The translations under genes were made by a program, and so were the position numbers. A stretch of DNA of 64,000 nt, from NCBI RefSeq assembly GCF_023703415.1, contig NZ_JAGMTU010000002.1, positions 1 through 64,000 on the forward strand. Reading direction: 5' to 3'. Below the pieces are notes generated by a model. The model did not search any database. It worked only from the letters and a program-made list of their open reading frames with translations, and was not told the DNA's origin. The stretch's first letter is position 1. The number at the start of each line of letters is the position of its first letter. This DNA is from Microbacterium sp. USTB-Y. Its GTDB lineage: Bacteria > Actinomycetota > Actinomycetes > Actinomycetales > Microbacteriaceae. Positions 1-8,288 of the stretch are shown piece by piece.

Positions 1-129
1 CCCCGAAGGACCCAGCATCGAGAAGAACTCCCCCTCCGCGATCTCCAGATCCACACCATCCACAGCAGTCACAGACCCGAACGCACGCGTGAGTCCGGTC
101 AATCTGATCGCGACGGGCTTGTCGGCCAT
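1..129 (-). CDS. ABC transporter ATP-binding protein, N-terminal fragment (PotA/FbpC-like)
   Basis: Only the first 43 codons are inside the window; the gene runs off the left edge. The visible part reads MADKPVAIRLTGLTRAFG and ends in FFSMLGPSG, which is the beta-strand and start of a Walker A loop of an importer-type ATPase. The FSMLGPSGCGKTT style is typical of polyamine, iron or sulfate importers, so a PotA-like role is likely but the substrate cannot be read here. A good ribosome site (AAGGAG) sits just before the ATG. It is divergent from the GntR gene and shares the control region holding the inverted repeat at 154-199. Confidence 0.8.
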   Translation of the reverse strand, partial: MADKPVAIRLTGLTRAFGSVTAVDGVDLEIAEGEFFSMLGPSG

Positions 130-153
130 CACATCTCCTTCGATGCGAGGACT

Positions 154-199
154 AATCCTCTGTTAGTAGATGTTTGGAATCATATGGGAACAGAGGATT
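154..199. promoter_or_regulatory. 10-bp inverted repeat, putative GntR operator between divergent genes
   Basis: AATCCTCTGT at 154-163 is repeated exactly in reverse complement (ACAGAGGATT) at 190-199, centres about 36 bp apart. Inside the left arm there is also a shorter palindrome ACTAA-N7-TTAGT at 151-167. The site lies between the ABC ATPase start and the preferred GntR start at 250. Position and symmetry fit a dimeric GntR regulator acting on both genes; no binding data are available. Confidence 0.55.
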
Positions 200-249
200 T
201 TGTCAACCGGCGTGTTACCGTCGTCTCACAGCCCCGAGAGGAGAGCGGC

Positions 250-1026
250 GTGGCACAGGTGTCGGCAGGCGTGGATCCCGCGCGATCGGCCGTCTTCGCG
301 CCCCTGTCCGACGTCGGCCGCGCGGAGATCGTGGAGCGCCGGCTGCAGGACGCGATCACCTCGGGCGTCCTGCACGACGGCGAGAGACTGCCCAGCGAAT
401 CGCAGCTGGGACGCCGGCTCGGTGTCGCCGTCGTCACCGCCCGGGAGGCGCTCGAAGCCCTGCGCGACGCCGGCCTCATCGAGACGCGGCGCGGCCGCGA
501 CGGCGGCAGCTTCGTCACCTTCGATCCCGACACCGCCCGCCGGTTCACCGACGAGCGCATCAGGGCGGTCAGCCGGGTCGAGCTGCGGGACGCGTCCACG
601 CACTACGCGGCGATCGCCGGCATGGCCGCCGAACTCGCGGCCGATCGTGCCGGGGAGGACGACGTCCTGGGCCTGCGCGAGCTCGAGGAGCAGGAGGACC
701 TCTCCACGGCGGGCGGGGCACGACGCGCCGTTGCGCGGTTCCAGCTCGAGATCGCGGCTCTCAGCCAGTCGCCGCGTCTCGTGCGCGAAGAGCTGCGCCT
801 GCAGGCGGAGATCGGATCGCTGATCTGGCTGGGGCTGCGCGAGGACGACAACCGCAGGCGCAGCCGTGCCGCACGGCAGGCGCAGGTCGATGCGATCGGC
901 GCCGCCGACACCGCGGGCGCGCGAGCGATCGCCGTCCGCCGCATCACGGGCGGTGTCGAGTGGCTGCTGGATGAGAAGTCCCGGCTGGAGACGGCCGCGG
1001 AGGCCGTCGCCTCCGCCCGGGCGTGA
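250..1026 (+). CDS. FadR/GntR-family transcriptional regulator
   Basis: Predicted 258-residue DNA-binding regulator. The N-terminal third carries a GntR winged helix (ERLPSESQLGRRLGVAVVTA then LRDAGLIETRRGRDGG), and the rest is an alpha-helical FCD-like effector domain rich in E and R. The open frame reaches back to an ATG at 184, but that start lies inside the inverted repeat and has no ribosome site; the GTG at 250 has GAGAGGAG just upstream and gives a normal-length protein. It is divergent from an ABC importer ATPase and followed 26 nt later by a Cache-domain gene, suggesting control of uptake of a small ligand. Ligand unknown. Confidence 0.85.
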   Translation: MAQVSAGVDPARSAVFAPLSDVGRAEIVERRLQDAITSGVLHDGERLPSESQLGRRLGVAVVTAREALEALRDAGLIETRRGRDGGSFVTFDPDTARRFTDERIRAVSRVELRDASTHYAAIAGMAAELAADRAGEDDVLGLRELEEQEDLSTAGGARRAVARFQLEIAALSQSPRLVREELRLQAEIGSLIWLGLREDDNRRRSRAARQAQVDAIGAADTAGARAIAVRRITGGVEWLLDEKSRLETAAEAVASARA

Positions 1027-1052
1027 GATCGAACACACAGAAGGAGCGCGAG

Positions 1053-1841
1053 ATGACCGGCACTGTCGCCGAGCATGACGCACGCATCGCCGAGCGCATC
1101 GAGGGCACGTTCGCGCCCCTCTTCGCCCTCGTCGAGGACTGGCGCACCGCGGTGCAGGACCAGTTCGGCGCCTTTTCCGCGCAGGGGGCCGCGCCGACCG
1201 CCGCCGTCCTGGACCCCGTCATGGAGGCGCTGGCGAGACCCGCCCTGGAGGCGCCGGGCGGGCTCGTCACCGGATCCGGTTTCGTCGCGACGCCGGGCGT
1301 CTTCGCCGACGCGCCCTGGCATCTGGCCTGGTGGCTGCGTGAGATCCACGGCCTGGACCGCGGCGACCGCGGCGGCGTACGCCGGCTGGAGGCCGTGAAC
1401 GATCCCGAGTCGGACCAGTTCCGCGACTATCGGCAGCTCGAGTGGTGGAAGGTGCCGGAGCGCACGGGGGAGCGTCACGTCACCGGTCCCTACGTCGACT
1501 ACCTGTGCACCGACGACTACACCGTGACCGTGACGACTCCGGTCGCGCACGAGGGACGGATGGTCGGTGTGGTCGGCATCGACGTGCACGTGTCGAGACT
1601 GGAACGCGTGGTCCTGCCGATCCTGCGCGAGGCGGAGGGCACCGGCACGATCGTGAACGCCGCGGGGCGCGTGGTCGCCTCGAGCGACTCGCATCGGGTG
1701 ACGGGCTCGCTGCTGCGCGGGGAGGACGTGCAGGGCGCCCTAGCCGCGCTGCGCGAGGGCGCCGGGTCCGCGGCCGGCACCGAGGGCACGCGCGTCTCCC
1801 GCTGCGGCGACACCGCGCTGGTCCTCGTCCTGCAGACCTGA
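1053..1841 (+). CDS. Soluble Cache (PDC)-domain ligand-sensing protein
   Basis: 262 residues with no signal peptide and no transmembrane helix. The region around residues 123-180 (DYRQLEWWKVP, then GPYVDY, VTVTTPV, GIDVHV) follows the pattern of a double-Cache sensor domain, which is normally extracytoplasmic in chemoreceptors and kinases. The arginine two residues before the WY pair of the amino-acid-binding version is leucine here (L129), so amino acid binding cannot be assumed. Start ATG 1053 is preferred over 1023 because AAGGAG lies 6 nt before it. It sits directly behind the GntR gene and is probably co-transcribed; a role as ligand sensor or scavenger for the nearby ABC system is inferred. 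Confidence 0.6.
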   Translation: MTGTVAEHDARIAERIEGTFAPLFALVEDWRTAVQDQFGAFSAQGAAPTAAVLDPVMEALARPALEAPGGLVTGSGFVATPGVFADAPWHLAWWLREIHGLDRGDRGGVRRLEAVNDPESDQFRDYRQLEWWKVPERTGERHVTGPYVDYLCTDDYTVTVTTPVAHEGRMVGVVGIDVHVSRLERVVLPILREAEGTGTIVNAAGRVVASSDSHRVTGSLLRGEDVQGALAALREGAGSAAGTEGTRVSRCGDTALVLVLQT

Positions 1842-1875
1842 GGCACGCCGGGCGGGGGAGCGACAGCCCGCTGGC

Positions 1876-1890
1876 TAGACTGTCCTGGTG
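1876..1890 (+). promoter_or_regulatory. Leaderless promoter of gatCAB
   Basis: A -10 element TAGACT (1876-1881) is followed after 6 nt by the GTG start of gatC at 1888, with no ribosome site between. This spacing predicts a transcript beginning at or next to the start codon. Confidence 0.6.
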
Positions 1891-2187
1891 TCTGAAATCA
1901 CCCCCGATCTCGTACGTCATCTCGGCGTGCTCGCGCGCATCCAGCTCTCCGACGACGAGGTGACGCAGCTGACCGGTCAGCTGGACGCCATCGTCGACAA
2001 CATCGCGAAGGTCTCGGAGGTGGCGACCCCTGACGTCGCCGCGACGAGCCACCCGATCGCGATGCACAACGTCTTCCGCGAGGACGTCGTGGGTCAGACC
2101 CTCACCACCGCGCAGGCGCTGCAGAACGCGCCGGACGCCGATGGCGACCGCTTCCGCGTGACCGCGATCCTGGGAGAAGAGCAGTGA
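1888..2187 (+). CDS. gatC: Asp-tRNA(Asn)/Glu-tRNA(Gln) amidotransferase subunit C
   Basis: 99 residues, the normal size for GatC, the belt-like subunit that joins GatA and GatB in the enzyme making Gln-tRNA(Gln) (and Asn-tRNA(Asn)) by transamidation. The sequence begins [20 protein letters not shown] and contains the usual [10 protein letters not shown] region. The GTG start has a -10 element 6 nt upstream. Its stop overlaps the gatA start by 4 bp (GTGA), so translation is coupled. Confidence 0.95.
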   Translation: MSEITPDLVRHLGVLARIQLSDDEVTQLTGQLDAIVDNIAKVSEVATPDVAATSHPIAMHNVFREDVVGQTLTTAQALQNAPDADGDRFRVTAILGEEQ

Positions 2188-3698
2188 GCGAGATCATCCG
2201 CTGGACCGCCGCGGAGCTCGGCGCCAAGCTCGCCGCCGGAGAGGTGTCGAGCGTCGAGGCCACCCAGGCGCACCTGGACCGCATCGCCGCCGTCGACGGC
2301 GACGTGCACGCCTTCCTGCACGTCAACGAGCACGCGCTCGACGCGGCGGCCGAGATCGACCGCCGCCGCGCCGCGGGCGAGCAGCTCGGCGAACTGGCGG
2401 GCGTGCCGCTCGCCATCAAGGACGTGCTCGTCACGACCGACCAGCCGTCCACGAGCGGCTCCCGCATCCTCGAGGGCTACCGTTCGCCGTTCGACGCCAC
2501 CGTCGTCGCACGGTCGCGCGCCGCGGGTCTCGTCGGCATCGGCAAGACCAACATGGACGAGTTCGCGATGGGATCCTCCACCGAGCACTCCGCGTATGGG
2601 CCCACGCACAACCCCTGGGACCTGGACCGGATCCCCGGCGGCTCCGGCGGCGGCTCGGCTGCGGCGGTCGCGGCCTTCGAGGCGCCGCTGGCCCTCGGCT
2701 CCGACACGGGCGGATCCATCCGTCAGCCCGCGCACGTGACCGGCACGGTCGGGATCAAGCCGACCTACGGCGGCGTCAGTCGCTACGGCGCCATCGCGCT
2801 CGCGTCGAGCCTCGACCAGGTCGGCCCCGTGAGCCGCACCGTCCTCGATGCCGGGCTCCTGCACGACGTCATCGGCGGTCACGACCCGAAGGACTCGACG
2901 TCCCTTCCGGAGGCCTGGCCGTCGTTCGCCGCGGCGGCGCGCGAGGGCGCGACCGGGCAGGTCCTCCAGGGGCTCAAGGTCGGCGTCATCAAGGAGCTGC
3001 CCGACTCCGGCTTCCAGTCGGGAGTCGCGAGCTCGTTCCACGCCGCTCTGAAGCTGATGGAGGCGCAGGGCGCGGAGATCGTCGAGATCTCGGCACCGCA
3101 TTTCGAGTACGGCGTCGCCGCCTACTACCTCATCCTGCCCGCCGAGGCGTCGAGCAACCTCGCGAAGTTCGACTCGGTGCGCTTCGGCCTGCGCGTCACG
3201 CCCGACGGCGGCGGCACGGTCGAGGACGTCATGTCGCTCACCCGTGAGGTCGGCTTCGGTCCCGAGGTGAAGCGCCGCATCATCCTCGGCACCTACGCGC
3301 TGTCCGCCGGCTACTACGACGCCTACTACGGCAGCGCGCAGAAGGTCCGCACGCTCATCCAGCAGGACTTCGACGCCGCGTTCGCGCAGGTGGACGTCAT
3401 CGCCACGCCGTCCGCGCCGACCACGGCGTTCAAGCTCGGCGAGAAGATCGGCGACCCGCTGCAGATGTACCTGAACGACCTCACGACGATCCCGGCGAAC
3501 CTCGCCGGCGTGCCCGGGATCTCGATCCCGTCGGGCCTGGCCGAGGAGGACGGACTGCCCGTGGGCATCCAGTTCCTCGCCCCCGCCCGGGAGGACGCCC
3601 GCCTGTACCGGGTCGGAGCCGCACTCGAGACGCTGCTCGTCGACGCGTGGGGCGGGCCGCTGCTCGACCGCGCTCCGATCCTGGGAGGAAACCGCTGA
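2184..3698 (+). CDS. gatA: Asp-tRNA(Asn)/Glu-tRNA(Gln) amidotransferase subunit A
   Basis: 504-residue amidase-signature subunit that releases ammonia from glutamine. The catalytic Lys is in [10 protein letters not shown], the cis-Ser in [14 protein letters not shown] and the nucleophile Ser in [12 protein letters not shown], followed by [16 protein letters not shown], the standard Ser-cisSer-Lys set. Its GTG start overlaps the gatC stop and its stop overlaps the gatB start by one base (TGATG). Middle gene of gatCAB. Confidence 0.97.
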   Translation: MSEIIRWTAAELGAKLAAGEVSSVEATQAHLDRIAAVDGDVHAFLHVNEHALDAAAEIDRRRAAGEQLGELAGVPLAIKDVLVTTDQPSTSGSRILEGYRSPFDATVVARSRAAGLVGIGKTNMDEFAMGSSTEHSAYGPTHNPWDLDRIPGGSGGGSAAAVAAFEAPLALGSDTGGSIRQPAHVTGTVGIKPTYGGVSRYGAIALASSLDQVGPVSRTVLDAGLLHDVIGGHDPKDSTSLPEAWPSFAAAAREGATGQVLQGLKVGVIKELPDSGFQSGVASSFHAALKLMEAQGAEIVEISAPHFEYGVAAYYLILPAEASSNLAKFDSVRFGLRVTPDGGGTVEDVMSLTREVGFGPEVKRRIILGTYALSAGYYDAYYGSAQKVRTLIQQDFDAAFAQVDVIATPSAPTTAFKLGEKIGDPLQMYLNDLTTIPANLAGVPGISIPSGLAEEDGLPVGIQFLAPAREDARLYRVGAALETLLVDAWGGPLLDRAPILGGNR

Positions 3699-5212
3699 TG
3701 GCCGCCGTGAAGCTCATCGACTTCGACAAGGCGCTCGAGCTGTTCGAGCCCGTGCTCGGCTTCGAGGTCCACGTCGAGCTCAACACCGAGACCAAGATGT
3801 TCTCCGACGCCCCGAACCCGGCGAACGAGCGCAATCACGACGCGGAGCCCAACACCCTCATCGCGCCCGTGGACCTGGGGCTTCCCGGATCCCTCCCGGT
3901 CGTCAACGAGAAGGCCGTGCGCTCGTCGATCAGCCTGGGCCTCGCGCTCGGCTGCTCGATCGCGGAGTCCTGCCGGTTCGCGCGGAAGAACTACTTCTAC
4001 CCCGACCTCGGCAAGAACTACCAGATCTCGCAGTACGACGAGCCGATCGCCTTCGAGGGGTCCGTCGAGGTCCAGCTCGAGGACGGCACACTCGTGACGA
4101 TCCCGATCGAGCGCGCGCACATGGAGGAGGACGCCGGCAAGCTGACCCATATGGGCGGCGCGACCGGTCGCATCCAGGGCGCGGAGTACTCGCTCGTCGA
4201 CTACAACCGCGCCGGCGTGCCGCTCGTCGAGATCGTCACCAAGCCGATCTTCGGCGCCGAGCACCGCGCCCCCGAGATCGCGAAGGCGTACGTCGCCGCG
4301 ATCCGCGACATCGTGCGGGGGCTCGGGATCTCCGAGGCGCGCCTGGAGCGCGGCAACCTGCGCTGCGACGCGAACGTCTCGCTGCGCCCCCGCGGCCAGG
4401 AGAAGCTCGGCACCCGCACCGAGACGAAGAACGTGAACTCGATGCGCTCCGTCGAGCGCGCGGTGCGGTACGAGATCCAGCGGCAGGCGGCGATCCTCGC
4501 CGACGGCGGCTCGATCACGCAGGAGACCCGGCACTGGCACGAGGACACCGGCACCACGTCGCCGGGCCGGCCCAAGTCGGACGCCGACGACTACCGCTAC
4601 TTCCCGGAGCCGGATCTGCTCCCGGTGCAGCCCCCGCGCGAGCTGGTCGAGGAGCTGCGGGCCGCGCTGCCCGAGCAGCCGGTCGCCCGCCGCCGTCGGC
4701 TGAAGGCGGACTGGGGCTTCGGCGACATCGAGTTCCAGGGCGTCGTGAACGCCGGGCTGCTCGACGAGGTCGAGGCGACCATCGCCGCCGGCACGACGGC
4801 GGACGCCGCGCGGAAGTGGTGGACGGGGGAGATCAGCCGCATCGCGAACGAGCGCGAGGTCGACGCCGCGTCTCTCATCGCCCCGGCATCGGTCGCCGCG
4901 CTGCAGCAGCTCGTCGACGCCGGCACCCTCACGGACAAGCTCGCCCGTCAGGTGCTCGAGGGCGTCATCGCCGGAGAAGGCACCCCGCAGCAGGTCGTCG
5001 ACGCCCGAGGGCTCGCGGTCGTCTCCGACGACGGCGCGCTCATCGCCGCGATCGACGAGGCACTGGCCGCCCAGCCCGACGTCCTGGCCAAGATCAAGGA
5101 CGGCAAGGTGCAGGCGGCCGGCGCCGTGATCGGCGCCGTGATGAAGGCGATGAAGGGGCAGGCGGACGCCGCGCGCGTCCGCGAGCTCATCCTGGAGCGC
5201 GCCGCGCAGTGA
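3698..5212 (+). CDS. gatB: Asp-tRNA(Asn)/Glu-tRNA(Gln) amidotransferase subunit B
   Basis: 504 residues; the kinase/amidotransferase subunit that activates the mischarged tRNA and uses ammonia delivered from Gat[20 protein letters not shown], the HMEEDAGKL segment and [14 protein letters not shown] are typical GatB core motifs, and the C-terminus has the YqeY-like tail ([18 protein letters not shown]). The frame continues upstream to 3647, inside gatA; ATG 3698 is chosen because it overlaps the gatA stop and follows GGGAGGAA. A hairpin follows at 5217-5245. Confidence 0.96.
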   Translation: MAAVKLIDFDKALELFEPVLGFEVHVELNTETKMFSDAPNPANERNHDAEPNTLIAPVDLGLPGSLPVVNEKAVRSSISLGLALGCSIAESCRFARKNYFYPDLGKNYQISQYDEPIAFEGSVEVQLEDGTLVTIPIERAHMEEDAGKLTHMGGATGRIQGAEYSLVDYNRAGVPLVEIVTKPIFGAEHRAPEIAKAYVAAIRDIVRGLGISEARLERGNLRCDANVSLRPRGQEKLGTRTETKNVNSMRSVERAVRYEIQRQAAILADGGSITQETRHWHEDTGTTSPGRPKSDADDYRYFPEPDLLPVQPPRELVEELRAALPEQPVARRRRLKADWGFGDIEFQGVVNAGLLDEVEATIAAGTTADAARKWWTGEISRIANEREVDAASLIAPASVAALQQLVDAGTLTDKLARQVLEGVIAGEGTPQQVVDARGLAVVSDDGALIAAIDEALAAQPDVLAKIKDGKVQAAGAVIGAVMKAMKGQADAARVRELILERAAQ

Positions 5213-5216
5213 GTCA

Positions 5217-5245
5217 GAGGCCGCCGGCGCGATGTCGGCGGCCTC
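5217..5245 (+). terminator. Hairpin terminator after gatB
   Basis: Perfect 10-bp stem GAGGCCGCCG / CGGCGGCCTC with a 9-nt loop, 4 nt after the gatB stop. There is no U-tract. The hairpin covers the place where a -35 box of the dinB promoter would be. Confidence 0.6.
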
Positions 5246-5248
5246 GGC

Positions 5249-5263
5249 CAGAATGGTGTCATG
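5249..5263 (+). promoter_or_regulatory. Probable leaderless promoter of dinB
   Basis: CAGAAT at 5249-5254 resembles a -10 element and lies 6 nt before the dinB ATG at 5261; no ribosome site is present. Confidence 0.4.
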
Positions 5264-6514
5264 GGCAGAGGAGATGGATCCGGACGGACCGTCTCGGCTC
5301 CCGGCGCGGACGATACCGGCACGGGCATCCTGCACGTCGACATGGACGCGTTCTATGCGGCGGTCGAGGTCCTGCATGATCCGAGCCTGCGCGGGCTTCC
5401 GCTGATCATCGGGTCGCCGGACGGGCGTTCCGTGGTGTCCAGCGCCTCGTACGAGGCACGGCGATACGGCGTCCGCTCGGCGATGCCGGTGTCGCAGGCG
5501 ATCCGGCTGTGCCCTGCTGCGCGGATCGTGCCGCCCGACTTCACGAAGTACCGCGACGTCTCGCAGCAGGTCATGGCGATCTTCGAGCAGGTCACGCCGC
5601 TGGTCGAACCGCTCTCCATCGACGAGGCGTTCCTCGATGTCCGCGGCGTGCGGCGGCTCTGGGGCAGCCCGGGAGTCATCGGTGCGATGATCCGGAATCG
5701 GGTGCAGGCCGAGGTCGGGATCACCTGCAGCGTCGGAGTCGCGGCCACCAAGCACGTCGCCAAGATGGCCTCGACCCTGGCGAAGCCGGACGGCCTGCTC
5801 GTCGTCGCGGAGGCCGAGACGCTCGAGTTCCTCGCCGCCAAGCCCGTGCGGGCCATGTGGGGAGTGGGGCCGAAGACGGCCGAGACGCTGGAGTCGCGGG
5901 GCATCCGCTTCATCCGCGACATCGTCGCGACGCCGATGCCCGCGCTCGAGCGCGCGGTCGGCCCCGCGTTGGCGCAGCGCCTGCACGACCTCGCCCGCGG
6001 GCAGGATCCGCGGGGGATCGAGACCAGCCGAGTGGAGAAGAGCGTCGGTCACGAGGAGACGTTCGACATCGACGTCACCGATCGGGAGGCGCTGCGCTCG
6101 GAACTGCTGCGGCTCGCCGACCGCGTCGCGGCCCGTCTGCGCCGGGCCGGCTGGGAGGCGGGCACCGTCGCCGTCAAGATCCGCTTCTCCGACTTCACCA
6201 CGGTCAACCGCTCGCAGACGCTGCCCGAGGCGACGTCGGTGGGGCAGCGCATCGGCGAGGTCGCGCGCACCCTGTTCGACGCGATCGAGCGCCGCGATCC
6301 GGTGCGGCTGGTCGGGGTGCGGGCCGAGCGGCTCTCCGGAGCCGGCGGGGCGCTCGGCCTCTGGGACGACGACGCCGAGTGGCGACGCGTCGAGGATGCG
6401 CTGGACAGCGCGCAGGCGCGCTTCGGATCCGGCTCGGTCACGCGCGCCCGGCATCTGGGCGCCCGGCCCGGCCGCGGCTCTGCGCCGCATCCCCGCGCGC
6501 ACGGTCTCGACTGA
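5261..6514 (+). CDS. dinB: DNA polymerase IV (Y-family translesion polymerase)
   Basis: 417 residues, normal for actinobacterial DinB. The palm carries the metal-binding motifs HVDMDAFYAAVEV near residue 30 and SIDEAFLDV near residue 120; CSVGVAATKHVAKMAS is the fingers/palm signature, followed by a thumb HhH region and a little-finger domain (residues about 250-370). It copies past damaged template bases. I see no clear QxxLF clamp-binding tail at the C-terminus. It follows the gatB terminator as a separate unit. Confidence 0.93.
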   Translation: MGRGDGSGRTVSAPGADDTGTGILHVDMDAFYAAVEVLHDPSLRGLPLIIGSPDGRSVVSSASYEARRYGVRSAMPVSQAIRLCPAARIVPPDFTKYRDVSQQVMAIFEQVTPLVEPLSIDEAFLDVRGVRRLWGSPGVIGAMIRNRVQAEVGITCSVGVAATKHVAKMASTLAKPDGLLVVAEAETLEFLAAKPVRAMWGVGPKTAETLESRGIRFIRDIVATPMPALERAVGPALAQRLHDLARGQDPRGIETSRVEKSVGHEETFDIDVTDREALRSELLRLADRVAARLRRAGWEAGTVAVKIRFSDFTTVNRSQTLPEATSVGQRIGEVARTLFDAIERRDPVRLVGVRAERLSGAGGALGLWDDDAEWRRVEDALDSAQARFGSGSVTRARHLGARPGRGSAPHPRAHGLD

Positions 6515-6562
6515 CCCGGGGGAGATCCACCGGGCACGGTGGTCGGGGCCGCCGAGGTGGGC

Positions 6563-6577
6563 TAGCGTGGATGCATG
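6563..6577 (+). promoter_or_regulatory. Leaderless promoter of the 6575 gene
   Basis: TAGCGT at 6563-6568 is followed after 6 nt by the ATG at 6575, with no ribosome site. Confidence 0.5.
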
Positions 6578-6910
6578 CCGCACATCGCACTCGAGCTGGG
6601 AAAGAATTCCGCCTCCTTCGGCGTCAAGAGCGCCTACGGCGAGCCGCAGGAGGTCGACGGTGCGCAGTTCACGCCGGTGGCGCTGACGTTCTCCGGCTTC
6701 GGTGGCGCCTCGGGCGGCGCGCAGGGCGCCGGCGAGGGAGAGGGCGGCGGCGGAGGCGGGATCGCGATCCCGCTCGGGGTGTACGTGCGCCGCGAGGAGG
6801 GGCTGCGGTTCGAGCCGAACATCGTCTCCCTGCTGGCCGTGGCGGTGCCCTTCGTCTGGGTCGCCGGTCGCGCGATCTCCCGCATCATCCGTGCCGTCAA
6901 GAAGCGATGA
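6575..6910 (+). CDS. Small glycine-rich protein with one C-terminal membrane helix, function unknown
   Basis: 111 residues. The N-terminal part (about 1-45) is soluble, the middle is a very Gly-rich stretch (GEGEGGGGGGIA), and near residues 80-100 there is one hydrophobic helix (NIVSLLAVAVPFVWVAG) ending in a basic tail RIIRAVKKR, so the protein is probably anchored with the tail in the cytoplasm. The segment IPLGVYVRREEGLRFEPN faintly recalls GerW/YtfJ-type proteins but I cannot assign it. The likely start of the next gene overlaps its end. Confidence 0.7.
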   Translation: MPHIALELGKNSASFGVKSAYGEPQEVDGAQFTPVALTFSGFGGASGGAQGAGEGEGGGGGGIAIPLGVYVRREEGLRFEPNIVSLLAVAVPFVWVAGRAISRIIRAVKKR

Positions 6911-7472
6911 CCCGGTCGCCCGCGCGCTCGGGCATGCGGTCGCCCGCGTAGCCGACGCGGTGCGCGCCGTGCAGGCGTCGAACCCCGTCGTCCTGATCGA
7001 CGGTCGCAGCGGCGCCGGGAAGTCCACCCTGGCCCGCCTGGTTTCCGAGCAGTGGCCGCTGCAGACGGCACCGCAGCTGGTCGCGCTGGATTCGATCTAC
7101 CCCGGCTGGGACGGGATGGATGCCGGCGTGGAACGCGCCTACGAGCAGATCCTCCGGCCGCACGGGCGCGGCCTCGTCGGCACCTGGCAGCGCTACGACT
7201 GGGAGGCCGGCGAATACGCGGAGAGCCATGCCGTCGATCCGTCGCGCGGAGTGATCCTGGAGGGCTGCGGCGCGCTCGCACCCCGCACGGCGCGCGTCGC
7301 CGACGTGCGGGTGTGGGTCGAATCGCCCGAGTCCAGCCGAAAGCGCCGGGCGCTGGATCGGGACGGGGACACGTTCCGTCCGCACTGGGACCGGTGGGCG
7401 CTGCAGGAGGTCGTCCATCTGCGGCGGGACGATCCGATCGGTCACGCGACGCTGGTGGTCTCGATCCCGTAG
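6891..7472 (+). CDS. P-loop ATPase, uridine-kinase-like
   Basis: About 193 residues with a clear Walker A motif VVLIDGRSGAGKSTLARLV and a later VILEGCGAL strand resembling the substrate-side strand of nucleoside or shikimate kinase-like P-loop proteins. The start is uncertain: GTG 6891 keeps the helix DDPVARALGHAVARVADAV but overlaps the previous gene by 20 nt and lacks a ribosome site; GTG 6960 and 6969 are alternatives. The frame is open further upstream, but that part only shadows the 6575 gene. Substrate unknown. It converges on the DUF2017 gene with 7 bp between. Confidence 0.75.
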   Translation: MPSRSDDPVARALGHAVARVADAVRAVQASNPVVLIDGRSGAGKSTLARLVSEQWPLQTAPQLVALDSIYPGWDGMDAGVERAYEQILRPHGRGLVGTWQRYDWEAGEYAESHAVDPSRGVILEGCGALAPRTARVADVRVWVESPESSRKRRALDRDGDTFRPHWDRWALQEVVHLRRDDPIGHATLVVSIP

Positions 7473-7479
7473 CCGGCGC

Positions 7480-7995
7480 TCAGCCCGCGGACGGTGCGGC
7501 GTCGTCCTCCGCGTCCGCCGCCTCCACGAGCAGCTCCAGGCGATAGCCCAGCCACTCGTAGACGCCGAGCCGGGGATCGTCGGGGTCCGGCGTGGGCTCG
7601 TCCTCGATGCCGAGCCTCGTGGCGATCACGAGCCGCAGGGCGGCGAGAGTGCGCAGCCAGGAATCGACGTGGGCCGCGGGGATGGTCAGCTGCCCGGAGA
7701 CCGCGACATCGCCGTCGAGGACCGATTCGAGGTCGTCGCGCACGATCCGCGCCTCCGCCGCCCGTCGGTCCAGCAGATCGTCGCGGGTCGCCGCGGCGAA
7801 CTCCGCGGAAGCCTCCGGGTCCTGAGGGTAGACGGCCGGGGTCAATCGGGCCAGCAGGTGCCCGTCCTGGCCCGCCTGGACGACGGACTCGGAGTCGCGC
7901 AGCAGGGAGACGAACTGGCCCACGAGGTCGGCGAGCTGGTGCACTTCGATCGCCTGCATCGGGACGCCGATGCCGGATCCGGGCACGGCGGTCAC
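7480..7995 (-). CDS. DUF2017 family protein (AosR-like)
   Basis: 171 residues, mostly alpha-helical. The pattern LVGQFVSLLRDSESVVQAG, then YPQDPEASAEFAAATRDDLL and YEWLGYRLELLVEAA is that of actinobacterial DUF2017 proteins. In Mycobacterium tuberculosis the homologue sits directly after clpS and has been described as an oxidative-stress regulator (AosR); the same clpS-DUF2017 order is seen here. The GTG start overlaps the clpS stop by 4 bp, so the two are translationally coupled. The regulatory role is taken from the family, not from this sequence. Confidence 0.8.
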   Translation of the reverse strand: MTAVPGSGIGVPMQAIEVHQLADLVGQFVSLLRDSESVVQAGQDGHLLARLTPAVYPQDPEASAEFAAATRDDLLDRRAAEARIVRDDLESVLDGDVAVSGQLTIPAAHVDSWLRTLAALRLVIATRLGIEDEPTPDPDDPRLGVYEWLGYRLELLVEAADAEDDAAPSAG

Positions 7996-8288
7996 TCTCC
8001 GGCCCGACGCACGGTCGCCCAGAGCCCGTAGTCGTGCATCGCCTGCGCGTGCACCTCCATGGTCTCCCGCGGACCGGTGGCGACGATCGCATGCCCGTCG
8101 TTGTGCACGGCGAGCATGAGGCGGGTGGCGCGGTCCTTCGGATATCCGAAGTAGCTGCGGAACACCCGCACCACATAGCTCATCAGGTTGACCGGGTCAT
8201 CCCACACGACGAGCTCCCAGGGCACGGCGGGAGCGGCCTGCAGATCGACCTGCTCCTCGACGTCCGGTGCGACCAGCGGCGCGCTCAT
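7992..8288 (-). CDS. clpS: ATP-dependent Clp protease adaptor ClpS
   Basis: 98 residues. VVWDDPVNLMSYVVRVFRSYFGYPKDRATRLMLAVHNDGHAIVATG carries the ClpS core: the Asp-Asp-x-x-Asn/hydrophobic pocket for N-degrons and the Val-His-x-x-Gly strand. ClpS delivers N-end-rule substrates to ClpAP/ClpCP. Its ATG overlaps the preceding metallopeptidase gene by 4 bp and its stop overlaps the DUF2017 start, so the three genes form one tight unit. Confidence 0.95.
   Translation of the reverse strand: MSAPLVAPDVEEQVDLQAAPAVPWELVVWDDPVNLMSYVVRVFRSYFGYPKDRATRLMLAVHNDGHAIVATGPRETMEVHAQAMHDYGLWATVRRAGE

Noticed and set aside
3326..7027. Minus-strand open frame of 1233 codons across gatA, gatB and dinB
   Set aside because: It is antisense to three clear genes; its translation is Arg/Asp/Gly-rich low complexity with no domain, the usual shadow frame of high-GC DNA.
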